From: Bin75 sp965261755
GTDB taxonomy: Bacteria; Nitrospirota; Nitrospiria; Nitrospirales; UBA8639
Length of the DNA stretch: 64,000 bases
NCBI GenBank assembly: GCA_965261755.1
Contig: OZ253473.1
Location: 1,674,001 to 1,738,000 of the forward strand
Reading direction: 5' to 3'
The position numbers and the translations under genes are program-made. Below, piece after piece: positions 8,519 through 16,203 of this stretch. Numbering within the stretch: the first letter of the stretch is position 1; each line of letters starts with the position of its first letter. Below the pieces are notes generated by a model. It was not told the origin of the DNA, did not search any database, and saw only the letters and a list, made by a program, of their open reading frames with translations.

Positions 8519-8884
8519 CTAAGGGGAAATCAGGGTGGCGCGAGATTCGAGCTGTTGCGGAGGAACGTCGTGCCCCGGCATCAGCAGGCGTTCGACCAAT
8601 TCACCTTTGACCACGTGCCGTTCCATGATTTCAGTGACGTCGGCTTCGTTCCCGACCCAATACCAGACGCCTTCCGGATAAATGACGACGCTGGGACCAT
8701 ATTCACAATGATCCAAACATCCTGCCTTATTGGCACGGACGATGCCTTTGAGCCCGAGCCGCTGGACTTCCTCTTTGAAGAATGCGTGAAGTTCCGCGGA
8801 CAGGTTATCGGCACAGCACCCTCTCGGGTCGCCCTTGGGCCGTTGATTAATGCAAATGAAAATATGATGCTTGAAGCCACTCAT
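8519..8884 (-). CDS. (2Fe-2S) thioredoxin-like ferredoxin
   Basis: This 121-residue protein matches the thioredoxin-fold 2Fe-2S ferredoxins (Shethna/Aa Fd4 type). The start HIFICINQRPKGDPRGCC gives the first cysteines, and NKAGCLDHCEYGPSVVIYPEGVWY gives the C-x3-C pair, as in NuoE-like domains. It should carry one 2Fe-2S cluster and act as an electron carrier or assembly factor. It reads in the same direction as the two genes at 7729-8445 and may be first in that small group. About 140 bases lie between its start and the IS481 element. Confidence 0.88.
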   Translation of the reverse strand: MSGFKHHIFICINQRPKGDPRGCCADNLSAELHAFFKEEVQRLGLKGIVRANKAGCLDHCEYGPSVVIYPEGVWYWVGNEADVTEIMERHVVKGELVERLLMPGHDVPPQQLESRATLISP

Positions 8885-9016
8885 GATTGCGTTTCTTAGC
8901 AGATTTCGTTGCGAAGCACAAAAAAAATAGTACAGGAGGGCTCTTTCTCGTGTCCAGTATTATGCGAGAATGGAGAAAGAGCGGGCTTGTAGACTCTACC
9001 TCCCCTTCGCCCCTCC

Positions 9017-9970
9017 TTACAAAGTGTTGTGTCCCGTGAGATTCTGTAACAAGTGCAAGGGGGCCTGATAGTTGAGGCACCTTAACCGGGTCCGATTGTA
9101 ATTGTCCACCACCCGTGTGATGAAGGCGTTCCGCTCGGCGTGACTCCGAAACCGATTGCTGCAATGGGCCCGGAGCGTCGGCTGGCTCTGTAACGCGTCA
9201 CTCAGCCGCCGGTTAAAGCGTTCCACCATGCCATTGGTCTGCGGATGATAGGGCCGGATCAGGCGATGTGTGATCCCATGCGCCCGGCACACGTGATCCA
9301 GGCGATGCGTCCCGCTCGGCTGGCCCGCGGGCTTGCCTTTCTTGTGCACGGCAAACCGATCGGTAAACGCGCCATCATTATCGGTCAAGATGGTGTGCAC
9401 TTTGTGCGGAAACGCGGCCAGGAATTCTTCGACGGCCTGCGTCACCGTGGCGGCCGTCCGCCGGGCCAGCACCTTGACCCAGACATAGCGGGTGGCCCGG
9501 TCAATGGCCACGAACACATAACTGGGCTGCTTCTGTAATTTGCTTAACACTTTCAGATCCAGATGAATGTAGCCGCACGGGGTCGCCGCGAACCGCCCCA
9601 CCGGCGGCGCGTCGGGGGAGGCGGGGGGCAAGCGCGCGACGCCGAGCCGCACCAAGCAGCGATGGATCGCGCTCCGACTCAAGGGCGTCGCACTGCATCG
9701 GTTCAGGACCTCCGTGACATCGTCGAGGGACAACCGCAATTGGGTGCGCAATTCGGCGATAAGGGCTTCCTGCTCGGGGGAGGTACTGGCATGGAGCTGG
9801 TGGCGGACATGGGAGCCATCGTGGACCCGGCCGGCGCGCTTCCATTTATAGATGGTAGTCACAGCGACCCCGAGTTCCCGGGCCAAGGTCGCGGCGCTTT
9901 TGGGGGCGGTCTGGATGTAGCGACGCGTGGCGGGGGTGGTGCGAGCTAACTTATGTAATTTAATGTCCAT
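9017..9970 (-). CDS. IS481-family DDE transposase
   Basis: The protein has 317 residues from the ATG at 9970, which has a GGAGG five bases upstream; the longer reading from 10003 is less likely. An N-terminal helix-turn-helix (SAATLARELGVAVTTIYKWKRAGR) precedes an rve/integrase core. The core has the three acidic residues in YIHLDLKVL, ILTDNDGAF and NGMVERFNRR, and a C-terminal NYNRTRLRCLNYQAP typical of the family. The catalytic triad is intact, so it may be active. Unusually, its last codons and stop (9017-9019) lie outside the terminal repeat, in flanking target DNA. Confidence 0.92.
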   Translation of the reverse strand: MDIKLHKLARTTPATRRYIQTAPKSAATLARELGVAVTTIYKWKRAGRVHDGSHVRHQLHASTSPEQEALIAELRTQLRLSLDDVTEVLNRCSATPLSRSAIHRCLVRLGVARLPPASPDAPPVGRFAATPCGYIHLDLKVLSKLQKQPSYVFVAIDRATRYVWVKVLARRTAATVTQAVEEFLAAFPHKVHTILTDNDGAFTDRFAVHKKGKPAGQPSGTHRLDHVCRAHGITHRLIRPYHPQTNGMVERFNRRLSDALQSQPTLRAHCSNRFRSHAERNAFITRVVDNYNRTRLRCLNYQAPLHLLQNLTGHNTL

Positions 9971-10048
9971 GGGGCCTCCGTTGGTGGACATATTCGATGC
10001 CACGCATGATAGCAGAAGAGTCTAGGGAATCACACGGGACAGTACAAC
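9025..10048 (-). mobile_element. IS481-family insertion sequence, ~1.02 kb
   Basis: The element is bounded by imperfect inverted ends: TGTTGTGTCCCGTGAGATTC at 9025 and, read inward from 10048, GTTGTACTGTCCCGTGTGATTC. It is flanked by a 4-base direct repeat AAAG (9021-9024 and 10049-10052). It holds one transposase gene. The size and single-ORF layout fit IS481. Target duplications of 4-15 bases are known for the family. The ends were read by eye, so a base or two of uncertainty remains. Confidence 0.82.
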
Positions 10049-10143
10049 AAAGGAGGGGAAAGAAAGAGCGGGAATGGTCGAAACATGAGGGAACACATAC
10101 GGATGACGGATGGGGTATCGGGAACAACCGCCGCTGAATCAAG

Positions 10144-11253
10144 ATGAAGATCGGCATTCCCAAAGAACGCAAAAACCATGAATTTCGGGTAGCCTTGACC
10201 CCGGAAGGCGTGGATGAACTCGTCCGGAACGGCCATGAGGTGTGGGTCGAGACTCATGCCGGTCAGGGAGTGGATTTTCCTGATGACTCGTATCATGCCG
10301 TGGGAGCTCGAATCGCCTCGTCGGAAGAAGAGATCTTCGATCGGGCCGAGCTGGTCCTGAAAGTCAAAGATCCGCTTATAGCGGAGGTTGCGTACTTGCA
10401 GCCCCGCCATACGTTGTTCACGTTTCTTCATTTGGCTTCTTCCAAGTCTCTGACCGAGGCCTTGATGCAATCGGGGAGCACGGCCATTGCGTATGAAACA
10501 ACGGAAAATGAATGGGGGCATCTACCGATGTTGCAGCCCATGAGTCAGATTGCCGGGAAATTGGCGATTCAAATCGGCGCTCATTTTCTGGAACGGACGC
10601 ACGGCGGCAAAGGGATTCTCCTGGGCGGCGTCCCGGGGGTGCCCCGGGGACACGTCGTGATTCTCGGGGCCGGCGGAGTGAGCTCAGCCGCCGTGGGCGT
10701 CGCTCTTGGGATCGGGGCGCGAGTCACCGTCATCGGCAATGACATGAGTCAACTGCAAGGGTTACAGGAGCGCTTCGGGAACAGCCTGACGACCTTGGCC
10801 TCTCAAAGACTCACGATTGCAGAAACCGTGAAAAGCGCGGATTTGTTGATTGGCGCCGTCATGATCAAAGGCGCGAAAAGCCCGGTTCTGGTTTCCCGAT
10901 CCATGGTGGCGACGATGAAAAAAAGCACGTTGATCATGGATATTGCGGTTGACCAGGGAGGATGTATTGAAACCACGAGGCCGACAACGCACGCCGATCC
11001 CATTTTCGAAGTGGATGGAGTCCGGCATTACGGCGTGACAAATATTCCCGGTATTGTGCCGCAAACTTCAACCTATGCCTTGACCAACGCAGCGATACCT
11101 TTTATAGTCCGGTTGGCCAACGTGGGAATCGAAGCATCTCTCCGGGCTGATCCGGGTATTGCCCGAGGCGTGAATATTCGTCATGGGGCGATCACCTATC
11201 CGGCTGTCGCCGAGGCGCATGGATTATCCTGTGAACCACTTGTCCGGAAATAG
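10144..11253 (+). CDS. ald: Alanine dehydrogenase
   Basis: At 369 residues this is the standard length of the homohexameric NAD-dependent enzyme that interconverts alanine with pyruvate plus ammonia. The start MKIGIPKERKNHEFRVALTP, the substrate-binding region ELVLKVKDP and the Rossmann-type VVILGAGGVSSAAVGVA are typical. TNIPGIVPQTSTYALTNA near the C-terminus is also characteristic. In a genome segment rich in ammonium genes it may help release or capture ammonia, but it is 14 kb from the amt/glnA block and appears to be transcribed alone. The IS481 element lies about 95 bases upstream and may affect its promoter. Confidence 0.95.
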   Translation: MKIGIPKERKNHEFRVALTPEGVDELVRNGHEVWVETHAGQGVDFPDDSYHAVGARIASSEEEIFDRAELVLKVKDPLIAEVAYLQPRHTLFTFLHLASSKSLTEALMQSGSTAIAYETTENEWGHLPMLQPMSQIAGKLAIQIGAHFLERTHGGKGILLGGVPGVPRGHVVILGAGGVSSAAVGVALGIGARVTVIGNDMSQLQGLQERFGNSLTTLASQRLTIAETVKSADLLIGAVMIKGAKSPVLVSRSMVATMKKSTLIMDIAVDQGGCIETTRPTTHADPIFEVDGVRHYGVTNIPGIVPQTSTYALTNAAIPFIVRLANVGIEASLRADPGIARGVNIRHGAITYPAVAEAHGLSCEPLVRK

Positions 11254-11272
11254 GAAACAGAAGCAAGGTCGT

Positions 11273-11349
<77 letters not shown>

Positions 11350-11445
11350 GCCCTTGCTTCATGTCTTGATGGACCGCGGTCAAAATTTCCCCAAACTCAC
11401 GTCAGAATCCTTGTCCGTTCATCACGGCATCGGGAACCTGATCCG

Positions 11446-12087
11446 ATGACTTTTCTGATTGTCATCGGAATCGGAATCGTGGCCGGCGGGATGGTCTTGG
11501 TCTGGTGGCGTCTCAGGTCGCTGACGCAAAAAGTCAAAGATGTCACGCGCCAACAGTATGACGGCCAGAACGAATTGAGGGAGACGGCCCGGCAACAGTC
11601 TGAAGCGCTCGCAATCCTGCGATTGCAACTCGCCCAGTTGGCATCGGGCAAAGAACTTGACGGCACCCTGGTCCGGACGGGGAGTCTGTATCACCAGGCA
11701 AGTGCGGATGAAGTACGGCAAATGATGGAGGGCCCTGCTGCGGGAACAGGTTCGGACTTGGTTGTCGTGGACGTTCGGAGCCAAAAAGAATTTCTCACAA
11801 ATCACGTGCCTGGGGCCAAACATATTCCGTTCGAACACCTGGAAACGCGTTTCCAGGCCGAAGTCCCCAAGGAGACAAAAACAATTTTAGTGTATTGTGC
11901 CCAAGGTGAACGAAGCCGGCTCGCTTGTGATTTCCTGAGCCGGGAAGGGTATACGACCCTTGTGACCATGCGGGATGGTTTTCAAAAATGGACGGGGCCG
12001 GTTCTGGGCACGGGGAGTCTCGACCTGGTGCAAATTCAATCCAGGACCCCGCACAACAACGTCGTCCGGGAAAGGGCGCAGTCCTAA
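11446..12087 (+). CDS. Membrane-anchored rhodanese-domain protein
   Basis: This 213-residue protein has one N-terminal transmembrane helix (FLIVIGIGIVAGGMVLVWW), a charged coiled-coil-like stretch (about 25-70) and a single rhodanese domain (about 80-190). The active-site loop is CAQGERSR, with the catalytic Cys present, so sulfur transfer is possible. DVRSQKEFLTNHVPGAKHIPF is the usual first rhodanese block. The domain should face the cytoplasm if the helix is a simple N-out anchor. The next gene starts on the A of its stop codon (TAATG), so the two are probably co-translated. Confidence 0.87.
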   Translation: MTFLIVIGIGIVAGGMVLVWWRLRSLTQKVKDVTRQQYDGQNELRETARQQSEALAILRLQLAQLASGKELDGTLVRTGSLYHQASADEVRQMMEGPAAGTGSDLVVVDVRSQKEFLTNHVPGAKHIPFEHLETRFQAEVPKETKTILVYCAQGERSRLACDFLSREGYTTLVTMRDGFQKWTGPVLGTGSLDLVQIQSRTPHNNVVRERAQS

Positions 12088-12494
12088 TGGCTGAACCGTA
12101 TACCATCCTGAAGGTGATGGGGCCGTATCGTGAGCCGAGAGAGGCTGCCTTGTCTTTTGATTATTCCGTCCAACGCCCGCATTGGGCGACTCCACAGGGG
12201 GTTCGGGTCAAGATTGGTCTCGAAGAAGAATTGGACCTGCTGAAGACGAAGATCTTACAGCTTTCAGGAGGAACGGCGGGCCAGCAACTTCGAATCAATC
12301 AACTTCTCGGACGCGCGATTGGAGACCGCAAGCTTGAAATCGCCAATGAAGAAAACCTGTTCAACGACCGCCGGGACGTCATGCTCGACCCTTTTACGGG
12401 TTCCTGGTCCCACCTCTTGCCCCGTCTTGAATCCTGGATGAACCAGGAACGCGACAGACTCCGACAGGAAATCCGCGAAAAAGTCGGCCTGTAA
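12087..12494 (+). CDS. Conserved hypothetical protein, 135 residues
   Basis: I do not recognise the family. From the ATG at 12087, overlapping the stop of the rhodanese gene, it encodes a soluble protein with no signal peptide. The middle is alpha-helical and charged (LEEELDLLKTKILQL). The segment DPFTGSWSHLLPRLESWMNQERDRLRQEIREKVGL closes it with an amphipathic helix. A longer in-frame start at 11988 would lie inside the upstream gene and is unlikely. Tight coupling to the rhodanese protein suggests they act together, but no function is evident. Confidence 0.65.
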   Translation: MAEPYTILKVMGPYREPREAALSFDYSVQRPHWATPQGVRVKIGLEEELDLLKTKILQLSGGTAGQQLRINQLLGRAIGDRKLEIANEENLFNDRRDVMLDPFTGSWSHLLPRLESWMNQERDRLRQEIREKVGL

Positions 12495-12582
12495 TCTCTT
12501 TTGTATTTGTCGCTGCGCCCCAAGGCATAAAAGGGGACCACGCTGCCTGCTACCTCTTTTCGTACCAGTGCCCTCTTCTGTT

Positions 12583-12680
12583 ATCCCCGACAATAAAGCC
12601 TGGATCCCCGCTAATTACTGCGGGGACGGATCCAGGGTTTTGTTTTCTTACAAAGACACTGGATTCCTGCTTTCGCAGGA
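12583..12680. repeat. Palindromic repeat family A, interrupted by IS110
   Basis: Units CCTGGATCCCCGCTAATTACTGCGGGGACGGATCCAGG and CTGGATTCCTGCTTTCGCAGGA are joined by TTTTGTTTTCTTACAAAGACA. The expected continuation of the second hairpin unit, ATGACAG, is found on the far side of the IS at 13876. The repeat was therefore split by the insertion. Confidence 0.75.
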
Positions 12681-12706
12681 GTATCTGTGTTTCAAGTCAA
12701 GCTTTT

Positions 12707-13652
12707 TTACGATGCCGGGACTCCCTCATCCACCCACGGCGTGCCTCGCCGCGCAATCGCGTGCAGTTGCAACAGCAGCTTCCGCATCACGGCCACCAAG
12801 GCCACTTTGCCCGGCTTCCCCCGCCGCCGTAACCCCTGATAAAACCGCCCCAGGTCCGTGTTGGTGCGGATCACCGATAACGCCGCCATGTATAACGCCC
12901 GGCGCACCAGCCCGCGGCCGCCGCGAATCGCCCGGTACCCTCGGTGGGTCCCACTGTCCTGGGCCCACGGCGCCAGCCCCACCAAGGCCGTCAGCGCCTT
13001 CCCCGAGCCCTGGCCCAATTCCGGGGCATAGGCCAGCAAGGTCGCCGCCGTGAGCAGGCCCACCCCGCGCACACTCTGATACAAGGCCGCGCGCTCGGCC
13101 AACGCTGGCCGGACTTCGATGGCTTGCTGGTACTCGTCCGCCAGGTGCTTCAGCTCTTTGTCCAACCACGCCAGATGCCGCTGACAGGATTGCTTGACCC
13201 GCCCCCGCAACCCCTTCTCCAAGCGATTCAGTTCCTGGGTCCGTTGATCGAGCAGTTGCTGCCGCCGCCCCAGCAGGGCCCGGACCTCCTCACTGGCTTC
13301 CTCTTGCGCGGCCTCCACCGGCAACTCAAACACGTCGCCATAGTGTGCCAGGATCTGCGCATCCAGCGGATCGGTCTTGGCCCCCTGGCCCACAGCCCGG
13401 GCAAACGCCCGCACCTTCGTCGGATGCGCCACCGACACCGCGAGGTCGGTGATCCGGACCCGTTGCACGAGCAGGCGTTCATACCCCCCCCGTCGCTTCA
13501 CACACCACGTGGGTCACGGCTTGTCCCCGCCCCCACGCCAGAAACGCCGTCAGCCCGGCGCTGGTGTTGGGAAACCGGCGGACCGGCCCCCGCGCGACGG
13601 ATACGGCTAATTCCTGTTTCCCGACATCAATCCCGGCCACAATTTTGTTCAT
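12707..13652 (-). pseudogene. IS110-family DEDD transposase, frameshifted
   Basis: The true start is the ATG at 13652 (MNKIVAGIDVGKQELAVSVA), which supplies the RuvC-like catalytic Asp in GIDVGKQ. Reading continues to VTHVVCEATGG, where a run of eight G (13492-13499) shifts the frame. The rest (YERLLVQRVRITDL... to GTPWVDEGVPAS) is in the +1 frame. With seven G the gene would give 315 residues with KTDPLDAQIL, the C-terminal SVRGVGLLTAATLLAYAPELG and the serine-containing transposase_20 region. It may be a true mutation, a sequencing error in a homopolymer, or a slippery site. No second start restores the N-terminal catalytic residue. Confidence 0.85.
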
Positions 13653-13875
13653 GATGTCCTCCCTTGCTGAGGTGAATGGTGTTTGTCCTCCCCACTTGCA
13701 AATGCGGGGCTGTGAACCCCCTGGATCTGTTCGGAGCTACAAACTGGCCTGAGGGGTGTCCTACTCCTGCACGGTGCAACCTCGGAGTGCCCCGGGATTC
13801 ACCTTATGACACGCGACGCGCCCCTCACGCCCACCTTACAAATTGGCCGATTTGCAAGGTGAAAGCAACATACAA
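13653..13875 (-). ncRNA. Candidate IS110 bridge RNA region (left non-coding end)
   Basis: IS110-group elements are known to encode a bridge RNA in the non-coding stretch upstream of the transposase. This 223-base stretch is the right size and place. It begins with an 11-bp stem with one mismatch (13833-13860, ACCTTACAAAT / ATTTGCAAGGT, loop TGGCCG). It also has a GC-rich CCCCACTTGCAAATGCGGGG hairpin (about 13691-13710). The segment 13762-13770 (TACTCCTGC) equals nine bases spanning the element-target junction of the other copy (163-171). These are by-eye observations; a folded bridge RNA with defined target and donor loops has not been shown. Confidence 0.5.
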
Positions 13876-13991
13876 ATGACAGTTTGGGGTGCATTGACTA
13901 TTTTGCAGTAATGACAGATTCGGGGTTGGCGGTTATTTTTATGCCAGAGGAACTGAGTTATCGTGAGTCTGCGGCAGAGGAAGCGTCAACC

Positions 13992-14636
13992 TTAAAACAA
14001 TGGTTGATACCGTCGTGAGTAAAGGCCCGTGGCTGTTTCTCCGAATCCCAGGGAGGCGTGTTCAGGCTGACTTTTCCGGTTGAGATTGATAGCGTAATGT
14101 CCTCGAACCTGTTCCATGGCTATTTCGTACGGAATGGTCCTCTGGTAAAAATCACCCGGCGCATGTGCCCCGACGGATAAAATTTCAACGGCCTCGGGAA
14201 CTGCGTATTTCGGATCGGAAAAGATATAAATATCGGCGACGGCAAATTCACCCAGGTTGTTCCCCGGCGTGGTCGCAGGAATCTGTGAAACAAGAGAGCC
14301 ATCCTTTCGTGACAGTCTTAGGTGATTGAGTAAGGCCACGACTTGGCTGTCGGTGGTTTGTCGAGGAACGAGCAGGCTCAGGGCATTCATTCCTTGCACG
14401 TGAGCCGTGACTTTAATCGAAGGCACCGGTGCCGATTCGGCTTCCTTGAGCAACAGCGCCAGTTGTTCCGATCGAACTTCATTCCCCTGTGGGGGTTGAA
14501 TATCCTTGGATTTGGGAATAATCGCTTGGACAAAAAGCCAAAGCCCGATAATCACTCCAAAGATAACGATCATCGGATGCAGGCCAACGCGTTTGTTCTG
14601 CTCTGGGGGGTCCGAGTCATTCATGGTCTTGGGCAT
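13992..14636 (-). CDS. Membrane-anchored hypothetical protein, 214 residues
   Basis: No family is recognised. A basic N-terminus is followed by one transmembrane helix (MIVIFGVIIGLWLFVQAII, about 22-40). A proline-rich linker leads to a globular, probably periplasmic domain with beta-type sequence (KVTAHVQGMNALSLLVP and EFAVADIYIFSDPKYA). It ends RKSQPEHASLGFGETATGLYSRRYQPLF. Its first 20 bases overlap the 3' end of mazG on the same strand, suggesting translational coupling. The start could also be the second Met at 14624. Confidence 0.65.
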   Translation of the reverse strand: MPKTMNDSDPPEQNKRVGLHPMIVIFGVIIGLWLFVQAIIPKSKDIQPPQGNEVRSEQLALLLKEAESAPVPSIKVTAHVQGMNALSLLVPRQTTDSQVVALLNHLRLSRKDGSLVSQIPATTPGNNLGEFAVADIYIFSDPKYAVPEAVEILSVGAHAPGDFYQRTIPYEIAMEQVRGHYAINLNRKSQPEHASLGFGETATGLYSRRYQPLF

Positions 14637-15504
14637 GGTCCTGGGTTTCGAGAGAAACGGAAGCCTGGTGAGATTCGGTTTTTTCCTGGCTCTTGGCTGC
14701 TTCCCACAACGTATCCCATTCCAAAGCCGTCATGGCTTGAAGGTCTTTTCCCTCTCGAGCCGCGTGACGTTCCATATATTGGAAACGCGCGATGAAACGG
14801 TTATTCGTCTTGCGAAGAGCTTCCTCCGGGTTGATTCGTAAAAAACGCGCCATGTTCACGATGGTGAATAACACGTCCCCCAACTCGTGTTCAACAGCCG
14901 CGTTCGGTTGTTGGACGGAAGGCTCGGAGACGGGGAGGTGGGCGGCTGCCGCTCGCAGTTCCCCTAATTCTTCATCCAGTTTTTCAAGAACCTGTTCGGA
15001 GGTCTCCCAGTCAAAACCGGTACGTGAAGCTCGTTTTTGAATTTGATGAGCCCGTAACAGGGAGGGAAGAGAGGCAGGGATTCCCGCCAAAATCGAGTCG
15101 GATTGAGTCGAACGTTCGGCTCGTTTGATCGCTTCCCATTGATTGACGACTTGTTCGGAGTCCAACTTCGGGGCCTCACCGGATGTGGCCGTAAAGACGT
15201 GGGGATGCCGCCTGATGAGTTTATGCGTCAAATCGGCGATTACGTCTTCAATGTCGAACGTCTGCTCCTCGGATTTGATGTGGGCATGAAGCAGAATCTG
15301 GAGCAGCAGATCCCCAAGCTCTTCGCGCAGGTGTCGGGGATCTTGCGTGTCGAGCGCTTCGAGTACTTCATACGCTTCTTCCAATAAAAAAGGCTTGAGT
15401 GACTCGTGGGTCTGCTTGACGTCCCAAGGACATCCCTCGGGAGAACGAAGTCGAGCCACCACTCCGACAAGATCGCGAAAAGCTTGAGACATCTTATTCT
15501 CCAT
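14617..15504 (-). CDS. mazG: Nucleoside triphosphate pyrophosphohydrolase MazG
   Basis: MazG hydrolyses NTPs to NMP and pyrophosphate, cleaning the pool of damaged nucleotides and affecting ppGpp. I chose the ATG at 15504 (MENKMSQAFRDLVGVV) because family members begin shortly before LRSPEGCPWD. The in-frame extension to 15606 is basic and unusual. Two MazG repeats are visible, each with its metal-binding pattern: LLEEAYEVLEALD with REELGDLLLQ, and HELGDVLFTIVNMARFLR with NNRFIARFQYME. A polar tail of about 20 residues follows. It overlaps the membrane protein gene downstream by 20 bases. Confidence 0.93.
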   Translation of the reverse strand: MENKMSQAFRDLVGVVARLRSPEGCPWDVKQTHESLKPFLLEEAYEVLEALDTQDPRHLREELGDLLLQILLHAHIKSEEQTFDIEDVIADLTHKLIRRHPHVFTATSGEAPKLDSEQVVNQWEAIKRAERSTQSDSILAGIPASLPSLLRAHQIQKRASRTGFDWETSEQVLEKLDEELGELRAAAAHLPVSEPSVQQPNAAVEHELGDVLFTIVNMARFLRINPEEALRKTNNRFIARFQYMERHAAREGKDLQAMTALEWDTLWEAAKSQEKTESHQASVSLETQDHAQDHE

Positions 15505-15627
15505 TGCCGCGCCTCGTGTTTGCGCGTTGGCTAGAATAACCGGTTTTCTCGACTGCTTCAATCGACTTCTTGTCTTGCGAGGTTCTTGGGATTGTGCTAC
15601 TTTCATTGTGACACATGAGTGAGTGCC

Positions 15628-16029
15628 ATGGCTGATATTTCAGAATCAGAGTTTGTAGTCCGCGACAAACGCGGCCAGTTGAGAGAAGAAGCGGCTTTCG
15701 AGTCCGTTGAAAAAGCAGCCTCTGCCACGACACCTTCGTCATCAGACTCAAAGCCTTCCCACACAGGACCGCCACTCTCCTTTTCGACGTTTATTCTTTC
15801 GTTGGGTACGTCAACCCTCATGTTGATGGGCGAGCAACTATCGCCGGAGAATCCCGCCCTTCCGGTCAATCTGCCGCAAGCTAAGGAAATCATCGACATT
15901 CTTCTCATACTGGAAGAGAAAACGAAGGGTAATCTTACCGAAGAAGAGACAAACGTGATGCGCGACATGTTGTACACGTTGCAGATGAAGTACGTCGAGT
16001 TGGCTTCGGATTCCCCTTCGTCCACATGA
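15628..16029 (+). CDS. DUF1844-type protein
   Basis: The protein has about 133 residues from the ATG at 15628 (an in-frame GTG lies at 15619). A disordered, Ser/Pro-rich N-terminal half precedes a conserved helical part: FSTFILSLGTSTLMLMGE, then LPQAKEIIDILLILEEKTKGNLTEEE and MRDMLYTLQMKYVEL. This matches the DUF1844 pattern as I know it; the function is unknown. It is divergent from mazG with a very short gap, and a ~175-base gap separates it from the ntrY-like gene. Confidence 0.8.
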   Translation: MADISESEFVVRDKRGQLREEAAFESVEKAASATTPSSSDSKPSHTGPPLSFSTFILSLGTSTLMLMGEQLSPENPALPVNLPQAKEIIDILLILEEKTKGNLTEEETNVMRDMLYTLQMKYVELASDSPSST

Positions 16030-16203
16030 TTTTCGTTGTTCCTGCCTTTTCTTTCCCGTACACTTGGGCGTGAGTGAACCCCCTTGCTTTTTCAATTCGA
16101 GAGGCTCCTGTTGGCAATGGAAAACAGAAGGCGACGGGCCCCTTATGCCTCCGTTGACGCATGCATGACGCGTGTTTCCTGGGGGTAGCCTCCCGCTATC
16201 GTC

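Larger units (their letters stand above)
8990..10068. repeat. Palindromic repeat family B, split by IS481
   Basis: The bases left of the IS (8990-9024, CTCTACCTCCCCTTCGCCCC then TCCTTACAAAG) and right of it (AAAGGAGGGGAAAG from 10049) join into one copy of the family B palindrome also seen at 21289-21385 and 57083-57160. The insertion lies in the hairpin loop TTACAAAG, and AAAG is duplicated. Confidence 0.75.
12681..13875 (-). mobile_element. IS110-family insertion sequence, ~1.2 kb
   Basis: The boundaries are inferred by rejoining the family A repeat: GCAGGA (ends 12680) plus ATGACAG (13876 on) restores the repeat consensus. The element has no evident terminal inverted repeats and no clear target duplication, as usual for IS110. 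It contains one transposase gene (12707-13652, frameshifted), a 26-base right tail and a ~220-base non-coding left end. Its right end matches the copy at 1-165. One base at each edge is ambiguous. Confidence 0.8.

Noticed and set aside
10017..10024. TAGACTCT inverted repeat (8990-8997 and 10017-10024) as IS481 ends
   Set aside because: The better-matched TGTTGT...GTCCCGTG ends with the AAAG duplication lie at 9025 and 10048; the 8-mer belongs to flanking repeat on one side and to the element on the other.
12944..13654. Plus-strand 236-codon ORF in the IS110 element
   Set aside because: It is a low-complexity antisense shadow of the transposase; the minus strand encodes clear IS110 motifs.
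16101..16192. Possible structured RNA before ntrY (GAGGCT ... AGCCTC pairing)
   Set aside because: Only one long-range 6-bp pairing was found and no known motif; chance is likely.
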